A stretch of 64,000 nt of DNA, from contig NZ_CP015401.2 in the NCBI RefSeq assembly GCF_001688725.2, positions 2,666,001 through 2,730,000 of the forward strand. Direction: 5' to 3'. The stretch is from Bacteroides caecimuris. Its GTDB lineage: Bacteria > Bacteroidota > Bacteroidia > Bacteroidales > Bacteroidaceae. This document shows, one piece after another, positions 36,639 through 44,547 of this stretch (position 1 is its first letter; each line of letters begins with the position of its first letter). Below the pieces are notes generated by a model. It was not told where the DNA came from. It saw only the letters and a list, made by a program, of their open reading frames with translations, and ran no database searches. The position numbers and the translations under genes were made by a program.

Positions 36639-37746
36639 GCTAACGGTAACTTACCACGAACAGACCGTGGGAGAGTTAACCATGACTCCCGACAACCGTC
36701 TTTGCGCCTTCCAATATGATAAAGAATGGTTGGCAAACGGCTTCTCCATCTCTCCGTTAGAGTTACCTTTAAAGCCCGATTTATTTATTGCTCAACCCGA
36801 ACCTTTTTGGGGTAATTTCGGCATCTTCGAGGACAGTCTCCCCGATGGATATGGTCGCTACTTACTGAATCGCCTATTAAAAAAGCAAGGAGTGAACGAT
36901 ATGGATTTAACCCCTATTCAGCGGTTAAGCATTATTGGTTGTTCGGGTATGGGAGCATTATGCTATATCCCCGAGACTTATATCGGAGAAGAAAAGTCAC
37001 TCCCAGATTTGGATGACCTTCAACAAATGGCATTGGACGTATTGTCAGAAAAATCGGATAAAGACGAAGATATACTCTACTTCAACAGTGGCAACTCAGG
37101 TGGCTGTCGTCCGAAATGCCTTTTCCATGATACCGAAGGTTCGTGGTTGGTGAAATTCAGGCATACTTACGACCCTAAAGATATGGGGCTAATGGAGTAC
37201 CGATATAATGAGATAGCACGCCAGTGCGGAATTAACGTACCTGACTTCAAGCTGCTGGATGATAAATATTTTGCCACCAAACGTTTTGATATAGAAGCAG
37301 GAGAACGCATCCACATTGCAACTGCCGGAGCACTCTTGAATGAATCTATTCTGCAGCCAAGATTAGATTATAAAACCCTGTTACACCTTACCGGATTCCT
37401 CACACAAGACCCTCTTCAAGTAGACGAAATGTTTCGACGTATGGTCTTCAACATCTTGACAGACAACAAGGACGACCATGCCAAGAATTTCAGTTTCATC
37501 TATAAAAAAAAATGGCACTTGGCTCCCACCTACGACCTTACTTTATGTTCCGGATATAACGGCGAACACGCTACGTCCGTCAATAACCACGGAAAACCGA
37601 CAATTGAAGATATGTTGCTAGTTGGAGAAAGCATCCGTATTCCTAAGAAAAAAGGATTATCAATTATCAGACAAGTAGCAGACCAGTGTGATGAAATCTT
37701 ATCTAAAGATTATAAAGATGCTATTTCCAATGTAAGAAAACCGTAG
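36622..37746 (+). CDS. hipA: HipA-family kinase toxin
   Basis: 374 residues, slightly shorter than E. coli HipA (440). The HipA N-terminal domain covers about 1-110 and the kinase part about 150-374. Visible kinase elements: G-N-S-G-G-C-R-P-K (158-165) at the position of the regulatory/P-loop segment, K178 in L-V-K-F as the ATP lysine, D-D-H-A-K-N (284-289) as catalytic loop, and Y-D-L (D305) for metal binding. Known HipA proteins phosphorylate glutamyl-tRNA synthetase and cause dormancy; the target here is not known. All key residues are in place, so the toxin looks active. Confidence 0.87.
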   Translation: MKLINKLTVTYHEQTVGELTMTPDNRLCAFQYDKEWLANGFSISPLELPLKPDLFIAQPEPFWGNFGIFEDSLPDGYGRYLLNRLLKKQGVNDMDLTPIQRLSIIGCSGMGALCYIPETYIGEEKSLPDLDDLQQMALDVLSEKSDKDEDILYFNSGNSGGCRPKCLFHDTEGSWLVKFRHTYDPKDMGLMEYRYNEIARQCGINVPDFKLLDDKYFATKRFDIEAGERIHIATAGALLNESILQPRLDYKTLLHLTGFLTQDPLQVDEMFRRMVFNILTDNKDDHAKNFSFIYKKKWHLAPTYDLTLCSGYNGEHATSVNNHGKPTIEDMLLVGESIRIPKKKGLSIIRQVADQCDEILSKDYKDAISNVRKP

Positions 37747-37758
37747 AAAAGAAGCATC

Positions 37759-38012
37759 ATGTCGAAATGGATAAACATAAACGAAGCAGCAGTAAAGTAT
37801 GGATATAACAAAGCAATCATCCAGCTCTGGGCGGAAATGAAATAGATATTGTGGCAGTAAATCGCATCGAACGAGTTGCCACAATAGCAGAAGTAAAAAT
37901 CAACCGTACTAAAATCTCCATCCCTGTACTTGAAGAAAAGGCAAAAAAGGTAATCAGTGAATTAAAAAGATACCACATAGAATACAAAGGCTATTCATTG
38001 GAAGATATGTAG
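37759..38012 (+). pseudogene. Relic of a DUF234-type AAA ATPase
   Basis: An ATG at 37759 gives only 28 codons before a stop at 37843-37845. In a different frame, from 37830 to the stop at 38010-38012, the translation G-G-N-E-I-D-I-V-A-V-N then I-A-E-V-K and Y-H-I-E-Y-K-G-Y-S-L-E-D-M matches the C-terminal nuclease-like tail of DUF234/ATPase_2 proteins. The rest of the gene is gone, and a frameshift separates the two parts. The tail probably once formed a ~450-residue ATPase. Confidence 0.6.
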
Positions 38013-38028
38013 ACGAAAAACATGTTAT

Positions 38029-38868
38029 CTACAGTATGCCTCTATCTTCCCACTTTCCGCCATGCCACTCCACCACCGACGTGAAGCCTGCTTTCTTCAA
38101 AGCTGCCAAGCCTTCGGGACGGGCATTATTTATTCTTTCGGGATAGTGGGCGTCACTGTTCACTTGCACGCGGATACCCAAGTCTTTCAAGAAATTGAAA
38201 TAACGTTCATTTGGATAGAATGTGCCTAATTCGTGATAAGCCTTGGTGTTGATTTCGACAATATATCCATGACGGGCTATCGCTGCGAAATAATCACGGA
38301 CTAAAGCGTCATACCACGGTTCGTCCAGTAATCCGGGACGGTAGCAGGAAGCATTGTAGTGCATCTTGTCCGCATGGCCAACGATATCAAAACCACCCAA
38401 TTCTACCATATGAAGAAGATTCTTATAATACAGGCGGACAACAAAATCAAGGTCGCCATCAAAATGGGCATCAACCAATTCACGGAAATGAGCTGCCGGA
38501 GTGTCAATGTCGACAATCTTACCTTCCGGGGAATATAGCATATGCACGGAGCCTATCCGGTAATCGAGCGGCAGTTCCCGGAAACGGGATGAAGCGGGAT
38601 TGCTGTCTTCGTTCAGATAATCTATTTCAAGGCCGATGGCAAGCTCTATCTTATCCGCGTATTTCTTTTTGAGACGGAAGAATTCGGAAAGATAATCTTC
38701 CATTCTGTCCCATTCCATAGTCCATGCAGTGGAAAACGGCAGCGGGGCATGGGAAGAGATGCCATAGGAAGTAAAGCCTTCACTAATGGCAAAACGTATA
38801 AAGTCTTCCATATTGGCTCGTCCGTCACAATACAGACAATGGCTATGGTAATTGGTTAGGTTCGTCAT
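38029..38868 (-). CDS. PHP-domain phosphoesterase (histidinol-phosphatase type)
   Basis: 279 residues. PHP metal motifs are seen: N-Y-H-S-H-C-L-Y-C-D-G-R-A (residues 5-17), I-S-S-H-A-P near 40, I-G-S-V-H near 105, G-H-A-D near 176, and V-N-S-D-A-H-Y at the end (near 246). It resembles HisK-type histidinol-phosphate phosphatases, but no his genes are nearby, so a different phosphate ester is possible. The 22-bp repeat array lies between its start and the ABC-F gene. Confidence 0.8.
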   Translation of the reverse strand: MTNLTNYHSHCLYCDGRANMEDFIRFAISEGFTSYGISSHAPLPFSTAWTMEWDRMEDYLSEFFRLKKKYADKIELAIGLEIDYLNEDSNPASSRFRELPLDYRIGSVHMLYSPEGKIVDIDTPAAHFRELVDAHFDGDLDFVVRLYYKNLLHMVELGGFDIVGHADKMHYNASCYRPGLLDEPWYDALVRDYFAAIARHGYIVEINTKAYHELGTFYPNERYFNFLKDLGIRVQVNSDAHYPERINNARPEGLAALKKAGFTSVVEWHGGKWEDRGIL

Positions 38869-38935
38869 ATAAAGATTATGTTATCAGGGTTATTATCATT
38901 ATCAGGTTGCCACAGCAATATACCGAACTATGTTT

Positions 38936-39019
38936 GTGCCAACGAATTGGCATAACTGTGCCACTATATAGGCACTGCGATGCCACTATACAGGCACAAG
39001 CGTGCCAATATAGCGGCAC
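38936..39019. repeat. Four 18-bp dyads at an exact 22-bp period
   Basis: Units start at 38936, 38958, 38980 and 39002: GTGCCAACGAATTGGCAT, GTGCCACTATATAGGCAC, ATGCCACTATACAGGCAC, GTGCCAATATAGCGGCAC. Spacers are 4 nt each. Each unit is a GTGCC/GGCAC dyad around 8 A/T-rich bases. The array lies between the ABC-F stop (39023) and the PHP start (38868), both on the minus strand. Confidence 0.85.
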
Positions 39020-39022
39020 GGT

Positions 39023-40891
39023 TCAGCCTTCTATTTCACTAAGTTCCAGCCATCGCATTGTTTTCTCATCAATCAGGTCATTGACTTCAGGCAAACGTTT
39101 CGATTTCTCTGTCAATTCGTCAACAGAAAGGGTACCACTACATAAGAGTTCTTCAATCTGTGCTTTTTCTGTTTCTAATTCTGCTATCTCCTTTTCCAAT
39201 TGCTCAAACTCTCGCTTTTCCTTGAAACTCATCTTGCGTTTGTCATTCAGGCGGACACGGGCAGTCTTTTCTTCCTGCGGCTTTTCAGCTTCTTTCTCCT
39301 TTTGAGCTTTCGCGTCTTTCCAGTCACGATAGTCGCTATAGTTTCCGGGAAAGTCGCGAATATCTCCCTGTCCATTGAATACCATCAGGTGATCTACTAC
39401 CTTATCCATAAAATAACGGTCGTGGGAAACGACAATCACACAGCCTTTGAAATTTTGAAGATATTCTTCAAGAACGTTCAAAGTAATAATATCGAGGTCG
39501 TTGGTAGGTTCGTCAAGCACCAGAAAATTTGGATTACGCATCAGGATGGTACACAGGTAAAGACGACAACGCTCACCCCCGCTCAACTTATACACATAGC
39601 TATGTTGCGTTTCGGGAGTAAACAGAAAATGCTGCAAGAATTGCGAAGCAGTCAGTTTCTTCCCATTACCCAGTTCAATTACCTCGGCAATATCCTGCAC
39701 TACATCAATAACCTTCATTTGTTCATCAAACTGAAGGCCATCCTGCGAGTAATAGCCAAAACGAACAGTTTCACCAATATCCACCGTTCCACTATCGGGC
39801 GCAACCTGCCCCATTAATATCTTGATAAAAGTAGATTTACCTGTTCCGTTGTTTCCTACGATTCCCATCTTCTCATAGCGGGAGAAGATATAAGAGAAGT
39901 CTTCCAGGATTTTCAGATCGCCAAAACTCTTGTACAAGTGGTCGGCTTCGAATATCTTACTACCGATATAGGATGCTTTCACCTCCAGCTTCACATTATC
40001 ATTGTTGAAACGTTGCTTTGCCACCTTTTCCAATTCATAAAAAGCCTCTTCCCGGTAACGGGCTTTATGCCCGCGTGCCTGCGGCATCCGGCGCATCCAG
40101 TCGAGTTCCGTACGGTAAAGGTTGTTGGCACGCTCTATTTCTACACTTTTAGCTTCGATACGTTCCTGACGTTTCTCAAGATAATAACTATAGTTACCTT
40201 TATATTGATAGATTTGTTGATTGTCTATTTCGATAATCTCCGAACAAACACGATCAAGGAAATAACGGTCGTGAGTCACCATCAGCAAGCTGAGGTTGGT
40301 ACGGCGCAGGTAGTCTTCGAGCCATTCGGTCATATCAAGATCGAGGTGGTTGGTGGGCTCATCAAGAATCAGGAGTTCCGGTTCGGCAATCAAGGCGTTG
40401 GCAAGGGCGACACGCTTCAACTGTCCACCGGACAGTTGCTTCACTTTTTGGTCGAAGTTACGAATTTTGAGTTGCGAAAGAATTTGCTTGGCTTTCTGTT
40501 CGTATTCCCAAGCCTTCTCCTGGTCCATACGCGCCAAGAGGTCTTCCAGTCCCGGATGACCTTCAGTCTCCATGCAACGTTCATACTCCTTTATCAGTTC
40601 CACGGTACTGTTACCGTGATGGAAACAGGCTTCGAGCACAGTCAGCTCTTCGGGATACTGTGGATCTTGTTCCAGATAATCCACCCGAAGGTCACGACGG
40701 AAAACAATGTTACCGCTATCATAACCTTCTTTTCCGGCGATTATATTCAATAAGGTAGTTTTTCCGCTGCCGTTCTTCGCTATCAATCCTACACGCTGGC
40801 CTTCAGCAATGCCAAAAGATATATTTTCAAAAAGAACCAAGTCACCGAAGGACTTGGTCAAGTTATCTATCTGTAAATAAGGTACAGCCAC
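39023..40891 (-). CDS. ABC-F family ATPase (Uup-like)
   Basis: 622 residues, two ABC domains in one chain without membrane helices: Walker A G-K-N-G-S-G-K-T-T near 40 and G-N-N-G-T-G-K-S-T near 350; signatures L-S-G-G-Q and L-S-G-G-E; Walker B L-I-L-D-E-P-T-N-H-L-D and L-V-L-D-E-P-T-N-D-L-D. The linker is charged and the C-terminal coiled coil (about 530-622) is present, as in Uup. ABC-F proteins act on ribosomes or nucleic acids, not in transport. Confidence 0.92.
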   Translation of the reverse strand: MAVPYLQIDNLTKSFGDLVLFENISFGIAEGQRVGLIAKNGSGKTTLLNIIAGKEGYDSGNIVFRRDLRVDYLEQDPQYPEELTVLEACFHHGNSTVELIKEYERCMETEGHPGLEDLLARMDQEKAWEYEQKAKQILSQLKIRNFDQKVKQLSGGQLKRVALANALIAEPELLILDEPTNHLDLDMTEWLEDYLRRTNLSLLMVTHDRYFLDRVCSEIIEIDNQQIYQYKGNYSYYLEKRQERIEAKSVEIERANNLYRTELDWMRRMPQARGHKARYREEAFYELEKVAKQRFNNDNVKLEVKASYIGSKIFEADHLYKSFGDLKILEDFSYIFSRYEKMGIVGNNGTGKSTFIKILMGQVAPDSGTVDIGETVRFGYYSQDGLQFDEQMKVIDVVQDIAEVIELGNGKKLTASQFLQHFLFTPETQHSYVYKLSGGERCRLYLCTILMRNPNFLVLDEPTNDLDIITLNVLEEYLQNFKGCVIVVSHDRYFMDKVVDHLMVFNGQGDIRDFPGNYSDYRDWKDAKAQKEKEAEKPQEEKTARVRLNDKRKMSFKEKREFEQLEKEIAELETEKAQIEELLCSGTLSVDELTEKSKRLPEVNDLIDEKTMRWLELSEIEG

Positions 40892-40918
40892 GTAATTTAG
40901 TAATTAGTCGGTTAGTAG

Positions 40919-41725
40919 TTAGTGATTAATAATCACGGATTTATACTCTTCAATGACATCGCAAGGTTCTCCAGCCCTTACTTTGCTCCATGCTAGTTTC
41001 ATCGGATCGATGGTGCGGTCTTTATATTGTAACACAGGAGCTTCCCGGTTACCGTCAATCAACGTTTTCCATTCCATACCTTCCACTTCATTCGTCAAAA
41101 TTATACAGACTGTGATGCCGATTGCCAACCATTCTTCTTTCTTTCTCGAGCCAATCTTACCGCTATTAATCACTTGCTGAAGTTTCTCCAGATCTTCTTC
41201 TATTCCCTGAAAATCTTTTTTCAATTCCTGCTTCATGGTAGATACTACCCATTCGTACGCTTCATTAATCAAATAGATTTCAGAAAGACGGACCGGGATC
41301 AATTCAGCAGGATACTTCTGTCCTTCTTTGCGTACCTCCAAAGTAGCGATTACATCTTCCGCCTCCTTCACAACTCCACCTTTAGGTACGGTGAAGGAAC
41401 ATTCGAAAGCAATATCGTCAGCTCCTGTAATCCACAAATGGGAAGTATAATAAGTTCCCTCTTCCTGAAACATTTCCTTGCTATACGCACATTCCCATGT
41501 GCCGACTTTCACCAACGAAGCCGAATCGTTCTCTTTCAGTTCCTGCCGGATGACGTCTTTACCATAACCGGCTTTTCCTTTAAATGCGGATATACGAAAA
41601 TTTCCCGTCCATACATCGGGATTATAGAAAAGAAAAGAGCCTTCGCCATCTTCAAACTCATTCCAGTCTGATGGATAGTTCATAGAAAACCATGCTCCGG
41701 GAGAGATAAATTTCTTGCCTTGCAT
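40919..41725 (-). CDS. DUF3805/DUF3806 protein
   Basis: 268 residues. The first 130 or so match DUF3805 (start G-A-W-F-S-M-N-Y-P-S-D-W-N) and the last 120 DUF3806 (L-I-N-E-A-Y-E-W-V, with W-L-A-I-G-I near 205). The two domains often occur together in Bacteroides; their function is not known. There is no signal peptide. It lies 27 bp ahead of the ABC-F gene. Confidence 0.7.
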   Translation of the reverse strand: MQGKKFISPGAWFSMNYPSDWNEFEDGEGSFLFYNPDVWTGNFRISAFKGKAGYGKDVIRQELKENDSASLVKVGTWECAYSKEMFQEEGTYYTSHLWITGADDIAFECSFTVPKGGVVKEAEDVIATLEVRKEGQKYPAELIPVRLSEIYLINEAYEWVVSTMKQELKKDFQGIEEDLEKLQQVINSGKIGSRKKEEWLAIGITVCIILTNEVEGMEWKTLIDGNREAPVLQYKDRTIDPMKLAWSKVRAGEPCDVIEEYKSVIINH

Positions 41726-41752
41726 CCTTTTATATTAAAATGATTACTTGGG

Positions 41753-41760
41753 CAAAAATA
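41753..41760 (-). promoter_or_regulatory. -7 element of the DUF3805/3806 gene
   Basis: TATTTTTG on the minus strand fits TAnnTTTG, 27 bp before the start; no clear -33. Confidence 0.35.
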
Positions 41761-41777
41761 CGAATTAAAAACGAATA

Positions 41778-42971
41778 TCATTTACCTATCGGCTGTATTT
41801 TCCTCCTCACTTCTTTAGAAATCTCCAAAAACATATAATTCAACTTTCCGGAATGGATTCCTTCTTCGTTCTCCTTATACTTCTTATTAGCATATTGTTT
41901 CGATTTCTCGAAAGTCAGTAACGACATCTCATTCTGCGATTTGCCTACCATTGTAGAGTCCAATTGTTCATCCGGGAAAAAATCATCCAGATCGACATCA
42001 CCAATCATTGTTGTCTCCAGGAAGTTTTTATCCGTGTGCGAATTATCCGTATAGTATCCTACAAACATGTGCCCCGGTGTACGTACCAGGATAGGATCAA
42101 TATTAATGGCGCGAAGCAACGACGCAAACAACACACTCCCATCCACACAATTAACCTGTGAAGATTCCAGTGCATCATCAAACGTACGGACGCGCTGCGA
42201 GAAAACAACATTGCTCGAAAGGCTGGTATTGGAAACAGAACTATAACGGAATTTACGTTTCTGCAATATATTCCAAAGGGCATATACCTGCTTGTCTACT
42301 GCCCCTTTAGCCTTACTCTGATAACCGAGAAAACGATTAACAATCCGAGTATCCAATGCCTCGCGAAGCAACTGATCGATCATCGGATTCTCTTCATTGA
42401 CATAAGCCGCAAAGAAAATACCGGTATCATGAAATTTAGTCCCGTTAGCCACATATCCCAACAGACACTCATTGATACTACGCACTGAAAAAGTACGTAC
42501 CCGTTGTCCCAAATCTTTTCCGTTCATCTCCACTGTGATAGCTACGCTTACCGGCTCTGCCTGCACCTCATTTTTCAGTGCCTCGTAATTCCAGATAATA
42601 TCAGGATAAATCGTATATTCCGTCCTAGGCTTGTTTAATACAAATTCCGACACCGAGCGGGAGAAAAAAGGCGTTTCGGCTACTTCAATCCGCACACGAC
42701 TATAAGCTGTCTTCGATTTCAGCCGAACGGCAATACACGACTTCGGATTCCCCAAACACGTTGAATCCGACGGAACAATCACTTGTGCATCGGTGGTGGC
42801 AACAGACAGAATCGCCGAAGGAAATATATTCCCTCCCAGATCGTCTACAATCTCAAAACCGGAATTGAATGAAGTATATTTAAACACAGACATACTGCCA
42901 AGCAGAATTAACAGTACCACAACCGATCCTATTATTTCCTTCCGATGCCGTTTTAAGTCAATTTTTATCAT
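41778..42971 (-). CDS. Membrane-anchored transglutaminase-like protein
   Basis: 397 residues. One N-terminal helix (about 12-30) anchors the protein; the rest is outside. The C-terminal half has the papain-like transglutaminase pattern Q-V-N-C275-V-D-G-S-V-L-F-A-S-L-L-R-A and P-G-H301-M-F-V-G-Y-Y, the Cys and His of the catalytic pair; an Asp follows near 325 (D-L-D-D). The N-terminal half (about 35-165) is beta-rich and unassigned. Activity could be protease, transamidase or none. Confidence 0.65.
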   Translation of the reverse strand: MIKIDLKRHRKEIIGSVVVLLILLGSMSVFKYTSFNSGFEIVDDLGGNIFPSAILSVATTDAQVIVPSDSTCLGNPKSCIAVRLKSKTAYSRVRIEVAETPFFSRSVSEFVLNKPRTEYTIYPDIIWNYEALKNEVQAEPVSVAITVEMNGKDLGQRVRTFSVRSINECLLGYVANGTKFHDTGIFFAAYVNEENPMIDQLLREALDTRIVNRFLGYQSKAKGAVDKQVYALWNILQKRKFRYSSVSNTSLSSNVVFSQRVRTFDDALESSQVNCVDGSVLFASLLRAINIDPILVRTPGHMFVGYYTDNSHTDKNFLETTMIGDVDLDDFFPDEQLDSTMVGKSQNEMSLLTFEKSKQYANKKYKENEEGIHSGKLNYMFLEISKEVRRKIQPIGK

Positions 42972-43016
42972 TATTTGTAGTTTCTATAGTCAAACATTTC
43001 TATTATATCTCGCTAA

Positions 43017-43024
43017 CAAAGATA
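43017..43024 (-). promoter_or_regulatory. -7 element of the transglutaminase-like gene
   Basis: TATCTTTG on the minus strand fits TAnnTTTG, 45 bp before the start. Confidence 0.45.
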
Positions 43025-43075
43025 ACAAATAGCGAGCGTTTTTTCCTAAAGAAAGGTAGAAAAAGAAAGGATTAT

Positions 43076-43106
43076 TTTGTATAAAGGAAAAAGGAAATTA
43101 CCTTTG
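43076..43106 (+). promoter_or_regulatory. Promoter of the DUF5106 gene
   Basis: TTTG (43076-43079), 19 bp, TACCTTTG (43099-43106): complete match to the Bacteroides consensus. Confidence 0.6.
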
Positions 43107-43129
43107 CTTTCAAAGTAAAAAAACAAATT

Positions 43130-44074
43130 ATGAAAATGAACATAAATATTATTCCCGTTTTATGCTTCCTCTTGTTGTGCTCATGCAAAAACGGGAATGC
43201 CTCCAGCCAAAGTACAAACGAAACCATACAGGACACTATTAAATCCATCACCCTGCCTGCCATCCCCGCAATGATGACAGCTCCCGAACAACGAGCAGAT
43301 TTTCTAGTAAAACACTATTGGGATAACGTCAATTTCGCCGACACCAATTACATCCACCACCCCGAAGTGACCGAACAAGCCTGGGCAGACTATTGCGACA
43401 TACTAAACCACGTCCCTTTGGAAACCGCACAAGAAGCCATGCGGAAAACAATCGAGCGAACAAACGTAGACAAAAAAGTATTCACCTACATCACCGACCT
43501 GGCAGATAAATATCTATATGACCCTAACTCCCCCATGCGTAACGAAGAATTCTACATTCCCGTATTAGACGCCATGTTGGATTCCCCTCTGTTAGAAGAA
43601 ATAGAGAAAGTACGTCCCAAAGCCCGCCGGGAATTAGCCCAGAAAAACCGTATCGGCACCAAAGCCCTGAACTTCAACTACACATTAGCCTCCGGCGCAC
43701 AAGGTTCCCTCTACCAACTGCAAGCAGAGTACATCCTCCTATTCATTAACAACCCCGGCTGTCATGCCTGTACAGAAACGATAGACGCCCTGAGAAATGC
43801 CCCTATCATCAATCAACTTCTGGAGCAAAAGAGACTTACAGTCCTCTCCATCTATCCCGACGAAGAGCTGGACGAATGGAGAAAACACCTAAATGAATTC
43901 CCCCAAGAATGGATCAACGGATACGACAAGAAATTCGCCATCAAAGAGCAACAACTATATGACTTGAAGGCAATCCCCACCCTCTACCTTCTCAACAAGG
44001 AAAAGACTGTACTCCTAAAAGACGCCACCACACAAGCCGTTGAAGAATACCTGTTAATAAAAAGCGAACAATAA
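43130..44074 (+). CDS. DUF5106 lipoprotein with thioredoxin-like domain
   Basis: 314 residues, lipobox C19 (L-L-L-C-S-C). A helical N-terminal domain of the DUF5106 type covers about 40-170, and a thioredoxin-like domain about 170-300 with C211-H-A-C214 (P-G-C-H-A-C-T) and the cis-Pro loop A-I-P-T-L near 285. It probably handles disulfides in the periplasm. It ends 24 bp before a hairpin; the B12 operon follows with its own promoter. Confidence 0.8.
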   Translation: MKMNINIIPVLCFLLLCSCKNGNASSQSTNETIQDTIKSITLPAIPAMMTAPEQRADFLVKHYWDNVNFADTNYIHHPEVTEQAWADYCDILNHVPLETAQEAMRKTIERTNVDKKVFTYITDLADKYLYDPNSPMRNEEFYIPVLDAMLDSPLLEEIEKVRPKARRELAQKNRIGTKALNFNYTLASGAQGSLYQLQAEYILLFINNPGCHACTETIDALRNAPIINQLLEQKRLTVLSIYPDEELDEWRKHLNEFPQEWINGYDKKFAIKEQQLYDLKAIPTLYLLNKEKTVLLKDATTQAVEEYLLIKSEQ

Positions 44075-44097
44075 GCAGCCTTGATCCTTTCTTTTTG

Positions 44098-44135
44098 GTT
44101 CTTTCTCTTTCGTATCAAGACGAAAGAAAAAGAAC
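44098..44135 (+). terminator. Hairpin after the DUF5106 gene
   Basis: GTTCTTTCTCTTTCG (44098-44112) and CGAAAGAAAAAGAAC (44121-44135) pair at 14 of 15 positions. Confidence 0.5.
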
Positions 44136-44140
44136 ATCCC

Positions 44141-44172
44141 TTTGGAAAAAACAAATAAACTCCCTATCTTTG
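44141..44172 (+). promoter_or_regulatory. Promoter of the B12 uptake operon
   Basis: TTTG (44141-44144), 20 bp, TATCTTTG (44165-44172). Transcription would begin about 44179, directly ahead of the riboswitch. Confidence 0.65.
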
Positions 44173-44179
44173 CCGCGCA

Positions 44180-44350
44180 TTGGTTTGCGACTCCCATGCG
44201 GGGGAAGCAATTAAAAGGGAATCAGGTGCAAGTCCTGAACAGTCCCGCTGCTGTAAGTTCCATACCAAGTTACAAGCAATTCACTCATTGCCACTGGAAA
44301 CCAATCCGGGAAGGCGTTTGTAACAGGAACAAGTCAGAAGACCTGCCATG
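44180..44350 (+). ncRNA. Cobalamin (B12) riboswitch
   Basis: The central core with GGGAAT-CAGGTGCAAGTCCTG-AACAGTCCCGCTGCTGTAAG (44217-44257), the CACTGG and CCGGGAAGGCG segments (44292-44316) and the B12 box AGTCAGAAGACCTGCC (44332-44347) are all in order. The downstream genes encode B12 uptake. Confidence 0.93.
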
Positions 44351-44484
44351 CAAATAAGTTTCACTGCTTTCGAGGAAAAAGCGTTGAGTCTAATGAACCG
44401 GACAAGTCGTCTATCATTTCATTCATCACTCTGATTCAGAGAAAGTGTGTTAAAACGGATAAACTCTGCCAAGTTTATTTATGC

Positions 44485-44519
44485 GTGTCCGGTCGAAGGG
44501 ATTTCGCCCGGACACTTTT
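44485..44519 (+). terminator. Intrinsic terminator, probable riboswitch expression platform
   Basis: GTGTCCGG (44485-44492) and CCGGACAC (44508-44515) form a perfect stem with an inner CGAA/TTCG pairing, then four Ts. CCGGACA at 44398-44404, between the riboswitch and the terminator, could pair with TGTCCGG of the left arm and act as antiterminator. Confidence 0.6.
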
Positions 44520-44547
44520 AACCAACAACAGACTGAAAAAGAAATAA

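Noticed and set aside
38936..39019. CRISPR array
   Set aside because: The 22-bp period leaves only 4-nt spacers, the units are dyads and no cas genes are near.
39938..40753. 271-residue plus-strand frame opposite the ABC-F gene
   Set aside because: Antisense shadow of a well conserved ABC-F gene; low-complexity F/L/H composition.
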